Below, in pieces: positions 55,679-64,000 of a DNA stretch of 64,000 nt. Origin of the DNA: Leptasterias polaris (taxonomy: Eukaryota > Echinodermata > Asteroidea > Forcipulatida > Asteriidae); contig JAZGTN010000022.1 in assembly GCA_037783415.1 (NCBI GenBank), positions 9,460,001-9,524,000 of the forward strand, written 5' to 3'. Position 1 is the first letter of the stretch, and each line of letters starts with the position of its first letter. The position numbers and the translations under genes are program-made. Below the pieces are notes generated by a model. It ran no database searches and was not told where the DNA came from. It saw only the letters and a program-made list of their open reading frames with translations.

Positions 55679-58491
55679 GGATGTCAGACACTTCGTACCT
55701 TTACATTTTCGTACCCGGGACACTTCGTACCTTCAATTCAATTCAATTCAAATCAACATTTATTTCATACTACTCTTCTCAAAATATAACATATGTACAG
55801 AATAATACATAGATAAGCAAAATAATAAGCACAAAAGATCGGGGAAAGAGTTAATCAATGTATATAAATGAGAGTATGAGGCTGTCAGATTAAGCCAAGG
55901 CTTGTAGAAGACAGCCTAGACAGACAAACTACAAACGTGGAGACATGACAAACAGGTGACGCAAAAAAACAAAAAAAAACAAAAAAACAAAACAAACAAA
56001 CACAAAAAAGGCTAGGATGCAATAAAACAAAAATGTCTAGACAGCATGGCTAAGTAAATGGGCGATGATAGGAGCTGGGCTGAAAAATAGAAGAGAGCTG
56101 ACAATAGAAGAGAGCTATGCCACATAATGGGAGAGGAGAAATCTTTTGTAATGATACTTGAATCGACCCACAGACGGCGATTTTCTAATTTCTTCATGAA
56201 TACAGTTCCATAAGTGCGGCCCATAGAAACGAAGAGTGTTGCTAGAGTATAGTGTGCGAGTGAAAGGAATATAGAGATTACGACAAGACCTGGTAGAATA
56301 ATCATGTATTTCACTGACGAGTATAGAGTAAGAAGAAAATGTGGTGGGAAGGAGATTATTAGTGAGTTTATACATGAAGATCCCGATATGAAGTTTATTG
56401 ATGTCATTAACAGTGAGAGTGTTTAGTTGTCTGAAGAGAGGAGCAGAGGGTTCTCGAGGATGAGAGAAAGTACATACACGAATTGCTCTTCGTAGACAGA
56501 GATTGAAGTTTGATATTGTTGGTGCGTGCCCACACAATGTTGCAGTAGTTTATATAGGGGAGTACAAGAGAGTTATAAAGTAAGATCAGGGAGGTTGAGG
56601 GTAGAAAGGAATGAAGCTTGGAAATGACATCAACATTGCGGGAAGTAATTTTTGAGATGGAAGTGATGTGTTCTGTCCAAGAAAGACTTTCATCGATGAA
56701 AACACCTAGAAACTTGGAAGAGGAGACTCTGTTGATGGAGATGTTGTCGATTTTTAGTGGGGGGAGAATTGAGTCATGAGAACTGCGTGACTTGCTAAAG
56801 TAAATGAAGTTTGTTTTAGTGTGGTTCAAAGAAAGTTTATTTGCTTGGAACCAAGACGAAACAGAGATGAGTTCAGCATTGAGAGTGTCAATCAGAGAAG
56901 TGATACTTGAGCTAGAATGAAAAATAGTTGTGTCGTCAGCAAACAGGGTAAATTTGAGGAGGGAAGAAGAGTGAGGGAGATCGTTGATGTATAGGAGGAA
57001 AAGAAGTGGACCAAGAATAGATCCTTGGGGAACACCGTGTTTGATGTGAAGGCGGTTAGAATCACAGTTAGCAACAGAAGTATACTGGTATCTGTCTGAA
57101 AGATAATCCGCAATCCAATGGAGCGGAGCACCCCTAACACCATAATGGTCAAGTTTAGAAAGGAGTATTTCATGATTGATGGTGTCGAAAGCTTTCGAAA
57201 GATCTATGAAAACACCGATGGCACATAATTTGTTTGGGAGCGCATTAGTTATGTTGTCGACAAGTTCAATAAGAGCCATATCGGTTGAATGGTTAGATCT
57301 GAAGCCAAATTGCTTGTCGGAGAGGATTTGGAAATGAGTTGTGAAGTTCGAAAGACGGTTGTAGAAAAGTCGTTCTAAAATTTTGGAGAAACAAGGTAAG
57401 ATGGAGATAGGCCTGTAGTTATTGATGTTGCTTTTCTCACCACATTTGAAAATAGGAATAATCTTGGCGACCTTGAGACTCAAAGGACCAGATGCAGTAA
57501 GAAAAGAGAGATTAAATATATAGCTGAGCGTTTCAGCAATGCATGGAAGAACATGTTTAACTACAGTAGAGCTGATACCGTCGAAACCACAACTATATCC
57601 ATTCTTCAGGCCGTTACCAACATTGATGATTTCTTGACTGTTAGTTGGAGTGAGAAAGAACGAAGAAGAATTGGGATTGTGCAGGGAATCGGAGAAGTGA
57701 GTGCTAGTGGGAGGAATTTTGTTAGCAAGAGAGGAACCGATATCCGTAAAGTACTTGTTGAAAGAGTTGGCGATCTCAGTCGGGTTAGAGAGAAGAGTAT
57801 CACCGTCAATGAAATTGTCTGGAAAAACATTTTTTCTCTTCTTACCAAGGATAGCATTTATTTCTTTCCAGAGATTTTTCATGTTGCCTTTAGTACGTTT
57901 CATTTTGTCAGCATACTAGTTCTTCTTGGCAGAGACACTTCGTACCTTGGCAAAGCTGGTCACTTTGTACCGTCGGCTGAGTCACTTCGTACAGTCAGTC
58001 GAGTCACTTCGTACCGTCGGCCCTCTAATGTTGGGGCCCTATACCATTGGATGTCAGTAAAAATGTCATCCTAATTAACTGTTATTAACTGTTCTTTCGA
58101 CAAAACTAATTACAACTTATTTATCAATATTAATTGAATACGTTATAAGAAAAACCAAAATATTTTCTTCTTATTCGTTTTAATATTTTAGATAATTTAT
58201 TATTATATATTTTTTGTTACACAATTGTTCATTTCGACAGCAATTGTTATTTATTAAAAATAATTATTTTCAATTTAAATAAATTGTTGTCTGTATAGTT
58301 GTTCGGTCATTAAAAACCATAATCAGTTCAAGGTACGAAAGGTACGAAGTGTCTTGTATGAAGGTACGAAGTGACTCGGCTCACAGTACGAAGTGTCCAG
58401 GGTACGAAGTGTCCAAAGTCACTTCGTACCTTGTAAAAGGTACGAAGTGTCCCGGGTACGAAAAGGTAAAGGTACGAAGTGTCCTGACACC
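55679..58491. mobile_element. DNA element with ACTTCGTACC repeat ends, split by a nested LINE
   Basis: The left end, GTCAGACACTTCGTACCTTT plus CGTACCCGGGACACTTCGTA (55684-55733), matches the reverse complement of the right end (58420-58487). The motif ACTTCGTACC or its complement appears at least eleven times: two at the left, about three after the LINE (57936-58020), and about six inverted at 58334-58485. An 8-bp candidate target duplication, CATTCAAT, lies at 55671-55678 and 58492-58499. Without the LINE the element is about 0.6 kb and has no ORF. Confidence 0.7.
55734..57933 (-). mobile_element. 5'-truncated LINE nested in the ACTTCGTACC element
   Basis: The minus-strand ORF 57903-56407 reads through a whole RT: KGNMKNLWKEINAIL, NYRPISILPCFSKILERLFY, NHSTDMALIELVD, GVFIDLSKAFDTINH (motif A), HGVPQGSILGPLLFLLYIND and LFADDTTIF (motif C). 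One frameshift near 56530 leads into the C-terminal part (FRQLNTLTVNDINKLH...) that ends at 56115. A TAG interrupts the frame just upstream of 57903, and the endonuclease is lost. The 3' end is a (GAATT)n tail (55734-55755). The flanking duplication GACACTTCGTACCTT (55719-55733, 57934-57948) marks target-primed insertion. Few defects suggest it is fairly young. Confidence 0.88.
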
Positions 58492-58586
58492 CATTCAATC
58501 ATAACGAACACAAAACAGAGACAGACTATGGCGATTTACACAAAAACATTTGTCTTGACTTTCTTACAATACAAGGCCTGGATTTA

Positions 58587-61500
58587 TGCTTATGGGTCAA
58601 CTCGGTCCGAAGTCAACTCGGTCCGAGTCAACTCGGTCCGAAGTCAACTCGGTCCGAAACCAACTCAGTCTAAAATCAACTCGGTCCGAAACCAACTCGG
58701 TCCGAAGTCAACTCGGTCCGAAGTCAACTCGGTCCGAAGTCAACTCGGTCCGAAACCAACTCGGTCCGAAACCAACTCGGTCTGAAACCAACTCGGTCCG
58801 AAACCAACTCGGTCCGAAACCAACTCGGTCCGAGGCCAACTCGGTCCGAAGTTTATTTGTTTTAAAGTTGGGTATTATTATGCCCTTGATAATGATTAAA
58901 TAATAGTAAGCATAATTTGTATAAATTTTCATTTTCTACTAACTTTATAAAACAAAATAAAAAAACCCATTATGATTATTTAATTTAAAAAAATAAAATA
59001 AAACAACACAGACACCACAAAAGGTTAACTTCATGAACACATACTTGTTTAATTACATAGATTTCTCAAAGCCACATTAATAACCATCATATAAAATGGG
59101 TCTTCACTGTATGATAATGGGCAATTCCAGCGTGACTGACATTACGTTTTTTTTACTAATTTTGAATATTAAATCAGCTCTGATGTCTAAACAATTACAG
59201 CCATCTGAACCATGTTTGGCATAGGGGATACTAGGACCTGAATACACAATACAGCATTGAAACTTTGAAATTTCAAGTTCAGCTTTTTTGACTGGGGGTT
59301 GTATACATGTACCTCTCGTGACTGACATTACAAAAAGCGACGCAACCAAAAAATGTTGTACATGTTTTTGAAATTTCTCTTCAAGTTAAAAGTGCTACAG
59401 ATCTAAATCCTTATGAACATTATAACTAATAGGATAACTAACACATGTAGTAAAATGGGAAAAACTCTTCATGAATTTGTTGACATATATAGATGCAATT
59501 TAACCTCCGTGACTGACATTACCGTGACTGACATTACGCATTCATAACACCTGCTAAAATAACAGTAAAATAAATTTAACACTAAACAAATACATTTTCT
59601 GTCAACAAGAGAAGTATCAATTAACTCTTTATGCTGTATTTAAAAGAATAGTTTAATTTTAAGATGTTTAAGGATCACAGGACCCAACCATCACTGGATG
59701 GAGGGGAGGGGCACAACGCCAAACATGGAAGGATACCCCACTCACTATAAAGGTTGAAACATGCATAAATGTTATAAAATGTATAAAACACTTAAAACAT
59801 AAGTTGACTTTTTGTTGTCATTTGGAATTCGGGAGGAAGTTTCTATTGAAGAAAATTGATAGGAAGGGGTGCTCCCCTTTTTAGTGCTCCCCATTGTGTT
59901 GCTTTTTAGATGCATGACAGAATTAAGGGAAGAAAAGACATGTAAATAAAAGTTATATTTCAAAATCTTCAAGCAATGTTGTAACTAGTATCGGACATTT
60001 AACATGACTGCTAAAAACACATGCCTACGTGTACATTTGTTTACAAATATAGCTTGGAAAACCAGGACATTTAGTACATACATGTAGTGTACATGTACCA
60101 CTGAAATGAAAGTCTTGCGATATTTTCAAAGGCACACGTGGGGAAGCTTACTGCAAAGTAGTACACGTACGCTTTGGTCTGAGCTCAGCAAACTTGCTTT
60201 TCCCAACTTTGACATGTGGATACTCTTCGATGAATATGGCATACACCTCCCTAACGGGATGGAGGTCAAGTGTCAAACTTGTCATCTTTGCGAATTGTCA
60301 AAAAATGTCGTCTTCCTGGAGCTTGTCGACTGATGTAAACTCTCTCGTCTTAAGGTCTCCCCAAGTCAGATGTTTCATCCCTGATGGAAGTCTTGTTTCT
60401 CACCATTGGTTTCACAGATGGAAATGACCATGCTTCCATAAACCTACTACGAATCATAGCATGAGCCTTTTGCCTTCTTGGTGTAGATGGCAATGCTCTG
60501 TTCAGAGCCAGATTTGTCTGCTTACTGCCTAATCTGAAAGCTTATTACTCTATTGAATGGTGACTTTGAAGGAGATGGATCAGATGACTGTGTTGCTCTC
60601 TGCTTCTTCAGTTTCCAACACCTTGATTTTTTGATGACATCTCTATGTCCAGAGTTTCTTCTGATCAGTCTAACTCTAAGATAGCTTCTCCCTTTGTCTT
60701 TTTGTTGACCTACATGTACTTTTCCTTTGTTTCTTTACATTTCTTTCCTTGTATTCCTCAATCCATTTCTTTCAATTTTTCCTGACTCAATGTATAGTAG
60801 CGTGACTGACATTACAATAATCGTGACTGACATTACATGTGACTGACATTACACTTTTGTTCAATTAACCAAATATTTAAATAACAATTATTTGCCCACT
60901 TGATAACATAATTGCACTACTGAGACCCCATACTAAGAAAAAAATGAAGGGCAGATTTTAATTGCTATACATTGTAGATCATGTATGCTTTTATGGAAAA
61001 AATCATCGTTTTTTGTGACTGACATTACATGTACCTTAAGCCTAAGCGTTATTTTGATGGCCTATCCAGGGTATCTGACATTAATTTCATATATAAAAGT
61101 TATTTCCTAAAAAACAGACTCTGAGAGTTGTTATTTTAACACAAAAATAAATTAAATAACATTATATTAATGAAAAATACCACAAGAAATACATTTTTTG
61201 TGTTCTTACCTTTGATTGGTGGCATAAACGTAGTGTCAACTTCAGACTGCTGTAACTTACAAAATAATCGGTCTAGATTATTTTGTTTTTCATTTCTAGA
61301 AACTTCAGAATATACCCTATCAATATTGCAAAAGATAATTGAGGAAAAAGCATTTTGAAATTTTGACCCTCGTGTCGCACTTGCATGGAATTGCCCTAAT
61401 ATATTTATCCCTGCCCAGCTGAAAGTGATTTGATTATCGTGAATTGTGAATTGAAATACAATGTAGTACTTGGCAAAACTTTTTAGGCGTCCACAAACAA

Positions 61501-62266
61501 TATTTTTGGTCCTGAAAGTATGCATATCATTGGGCGCTATGTAATCTCAGAAATTAAATAATAATCCTGCTTGAAAAAGGCATGATTTACATAAACCAAA
61601 GGAAACAAAATGGTAGAAAATGAACTTATCTTGGCATGCGCTTGTGTACATTTTGTTTTGTTCCAAAAATAAGTAACAAATTTTCCCAAAACACATACAA
61701 TAAATAATATTAAAACTGTACAAATTAAATAACTAAAAATTTAATGTAGGAAATCAAGGAAATAAATTTTTATTTAAGAGATGAGATCAAAAAGACTTCG
61801 TCCTTTTCGGGAGCATACAGTATACATGTACATGTAGCAAGTTTTTATCAGGAACAAATGGATATCTCCTCTATTTTTCCGCCTTTTTTGTAAATGAAAA
61901 TAATATGGATAATTAAAGAATTGCACTTTAACTTTATCTCATCATGCCAGATTGTCTGAGAGACTTATTTCTGTCCAAATTCACGTTTTTCTGAAAAGAC
62001 AATTAGCTTAAATAAACAATAGGCCTGCTCCGTGTTTACTTGAATCATGCTTGAATCTACCTCCCCGCTCTGACTATACTCTGTTCGGACCGAGTTGACT
62101 TCGGACCGAGTTGGCTTCAGACCAAGTTGGTTTCAGACCGAGTTGACTTCGGACCGAGTTGGTTTCGGACCGAGTTGGTTTCGAACCGAGTTGGTTTCGA
62201 ACCGAGTTGACTTCGGACCGAGTTGACTCGGACCGAGTTGGCTTCGGACCGAGTTGACCGGTACCC
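58587..62266. mobile_element. 3.7-kb DNA element with 16-bp CAACTCGGTCCGAAGT arrays at both ends
   Basis: The left array (58595-58852) has about 16 copies of CAACTCGGTCCGAA plus GT or AC. The right array (62086-62257) has about 11 copies in inverse orientation. The order of variants is the same from each tip inward, including one shortened unit (GGTCCGAGTCAACTC), so the arrays are true inverted ends, not chance neighbours. A candidate 7-bp target duplication, GGATTTA, lies at 58580-58586 and 62267-62273. The inside is mostly the nested element at 59119-61397 plus AT-rich sequence. No intact ORF. The repeat-derived ORFs (TRSEVNSVRNQLG) are artefacts. Confidence 0.7.
59119..61397 (-). mobile_element. 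nested DNA element with eight GTGACTGACATTAC motifs and a degenerate ORF
   Basis: The ends GGGCAATTCCA and TGGAATTGCCC (61387-61397) are inverted, flanked on both sides by TAAT (59115-59118, 61398-61401). The 14-mer GTGACTGACATTAC occurs, all in one orientation, at 59132, 59318, 59509, 59524, 60802, 60823, 60839 and 61015. On the minus strand between about 60780 and 60100, broken frames read EEYKERNVKKQRKS, GHRDVIKKSRCWKLKKQR, YAIFIEEYPHVKVGKSKFAE and LRPKRTC. The KxGxSKFAxLRP pattern recalls uncharacterised proteins common in invertebrate transposon-rich genomes. The superfamily is not named here; at least four frameshifts or stops are present. Confidence 0.6.
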
Positions 62267-62273
62267 GGATTTA

Positions 62274-62624
62274 CACAAAGGCCATGGCCTCTGTTGCCAT
62301 GGTCTTGGCATCGATGCCCCTTCAAAGGTGACTCTAGTTTAAAATTTTCCAATGCAAGTGCCCTTTGCGAAATGATGGCCTTGCCCTCTCAAAGATGAAA
62401 ATACAGGCCTGCTTTAAAAAACAAGTTTCTGTCATTCCCTGTCATTATGGTAACATTGTACACTGCAAGAATTGACCCCTTGCCCCGATGTCACACATGC
62501 TCAGCTTGCCAGTTTGAAAGTCGAATTGCATGTTGTTATGGTAAGCATGTACATGTAGGCCTAAAATAAATTGTCGTCCAGACTCGTCCTACCTGAATTA
62601 CACAGTTGGGTAACTTACACACGT
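62274..62624. other. intergenic stretch
   Basis: GC-richer sequence between the 3.7-kb element and a SINE. It has a TACATGTA word (62549) but no recognised feature. Confidence 0.35.
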
Positions 62625-62930
62625 GGATGTTTGGCAATCGGGTTTGCGTAGTGTTTCTTTCCTCGCCTTCCACCTCTAGAACCCTGGTTTGAAACCTGCC
62701 GGGGCACTATGTGGATTGGATCTCACAGTGCCTACCTCATTTCATTTTTTTTTCTGGAATAACTATTTTCGGTTTTTCTCCCACATCTAAAACTGAAACT
62801 TTCTTCCTTTTCTTCTCTCCATCGGAATCTTGGCTAGTACCAGTGATAAAGTTCACTTTTCTGAGAGTCCTTGGCTTCACAACCAGGAAAAAAATAAATG
62901 AAATGAATTGAAATGAAACAAAATGAATCC
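62625..62930 (+). mobile_element. tRNA-derived SINE, family A, with AAATG-type tail
   Basis: GGGTTTGCGTAGTGTTTCTT and CTGGTTTGAAACCTGCCGGG are the box regions. CACTATGTGGATTGGATC and CTGAGAGTCCTTGGC match the 24050 copy. It ends in AAATGAAATGAATTGAAATG. At least the fifth family A copy in the window. Confidence 0.7.
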
Positions 62931-63924
62931 CGAAATGGTGCAACCAAGAATATTGTGATGATCTCAGCAACCCTAGTGGTACTAGTAGTATTTAGTAGAG
63001 TAACTGAAGCTTACAAAGTCAAACAAAGTCCATAACAAAACGAGAGAAACATTGGGTCATTAGGACTGCATTATGCACTTTGTGTCTAGTGTAGCAGTTA
63101 TGCATAACATGTAACACAGTCTGATCTGAGTGTGTCACCCATTTTGGCATAGACCCCTAGATCTTTTGAAAGACAAAAATGTACACGTAAGTAATAGAGT
63201 GCATAAAAACATTTCATTTTTGTTTTCAAAATTGTTTTGAGTTTGCACGGCACCCACCCACCTTAATTCTAATTTCTTACTCTATTAACTATTATCAATT
63301 GGTCTAAGAATGTACTTCACACTAAAACTTAAGTTATTGGTGAAGTATGCTTGGCAGTCAGACTATTGAGATCAATCTCTTCTTAGTGCTTGTTCAAATA
63401 AAAACAGTTGAACTTTTGTAAACATTTTAGTTAAAAAACTTGATACATGTACATGTATGTATGTACATGTATGTACAGTGTACATGTAAATATTTTTTTC
63501 ACATTTTGATTTTGGACAATTGTAAATAATAACAAATCTGGTCCAGGGAAAACTTTGAGCTTCAAGTCCTGTAGTCTTATGGGTTTTTCCTCCAAACTTG
63601 AGCCTGTACTACACTAGTGCAGAGCTAAATTGGGTACCCATTGTTGGGTCAATGTTGGTCTGCAGCCAAGTGAACTTTAAAAAACACAAAAGACATTGAC
63701 TTGACTCTCTTATTTGGCCTGGAATTACACAGACAGCGTTCTCTCTTCACAGTGGTCCGCTGGCCAAAAGCCAGTTAAAACACCAAAGGACCAGTCAGAA
63801 TTCTCTCCAAGTCCAAGTGGTTCAGCTGGACATTTTAGGTCTGAAAAGCATCATTACTTAAAATGAAGTATGGACTAGTGAATAAGCTGGGGTACTAATG
63901 GAATGACAACTGTTTACATGTGTC
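62931..63924. other. intergenic or intron stretch downstream of the arrestin exon
   Basis: This holds a TACATGTACATGTATG microsatellite-like stretch (63443-63488). A CTTCACAG acceptor-like site lies near 63750, but the sequence after it does not continue the arrestin fold. No exon is called. Confidence 0.35.
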
Positions 63925-64000
63925 AATTTTTCTTTGTTCAACCCAAAATCATTTAAAAATTTACCCAGTCAGTTTCCCTTGTGGTTTACTATTAATTTTG
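63925..64000 (+). mobile_element. 3' end of a family C SINE, cut by the window edge
   Basis: TTCTTTGTTCAACCCAAAAT, then ATTTACCCAGTCAGTTTCCC and TTGTGGTTTA match the tail of the copies at 47380 (minus) and 54472. No head is present in the window. Confidence 0.5.

Noticed and set aside
58393..58903. ORFs of 105-130 aa with Arg-Ser-Glu-Val-Asn repeats
   Set aside because: They are readings of the 16-bp terminal array of the 3.7-kb element.
63746..63850. second exon of the alpha-arrestin gene
   Set aside because: An acceptor-like CTTCACAG precedes a TGGTCCGCTGG stretch, but the phase-0 translation does not match the arrestin fold and other phases stop at once.

Overview
This window is nuclear DNA of an animal: genes are split by GT-AG introns, coding density is low, and about half of the sequence is recognisable transposon debris. 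The mix of elements (CR1/L2-type LINEs, Penelope, tRNA SINEs, Helentron-like elements, MITEs) and the recurring words TAGGCCTA and TACATGTA suggest a marine invertebrate deuterostome, most likely an echinoderm. The species is inferred, not proven.

Four host genes can be built exon by exon. (1) Positions 1-6078, plus strand: the 3' part of a gene for a single-pass membrane protein with MAM domains; its 5' part lies outside the window. (2) Positions 27641-10261, minus strand: a complete nine-exon RNF2/RING1 gene, the Polycomb PRC1 E3 ligase, 342 aa. (3) Positions 32603-43288, plus strand: a 14-exon PWWP3A/PWWP3B (MUM1/EXPAND1)-like gene, 460 aa. It is divergent from RNF2, and the two probably share a promoter near 27.64-27.91 kb. 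(4) Positions 55220-55369, plus strand: the first coding exon of an alpha-arrestin (ARRDC/TXNIP family) gene; its later exons were not found. RNF2 and the PWWP protein both act on chromatin, but nothing here shows that they work together.

Layout of the repeats: 6.1-10.2 kb is intergenic. RNF2 introns hold SINEs, several minisatellites, two tandem Helentron-like elements (15.9-18.9 kb), a palindromic TTAA element, a Penelope relic and two LINE relics. The first PWWP3A-like intron holds an inverted-repeat element built on CCCAACTTG and a 3-kb antisense LINE; its last intron holds a satellite of about 30 copies of 50 bp. The region 47.4-54.7 kb is a 0.73-kb inverted duplication flanking an L2-like LINE, which is itself split by a 1.5-kb transposon. 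The region 55.7-62.3 kb is almost entirely nested DNA transposons.

The most interesting signal is that last 13 kb. Four DNA elements of unrelated sequence (49198-50734, 55679-58491, 58587-62266, and 59119-61397 nested in the third) share one architecture: termini made of arrays of a short 10-21 bp unit, mostly inverted at the two ends. All have candidate target-site duplications (6, 8, 7 and 4 bp). A fifth, smaller element of similar design lies at 28123-28638. No intact transposase is visible for any of them.
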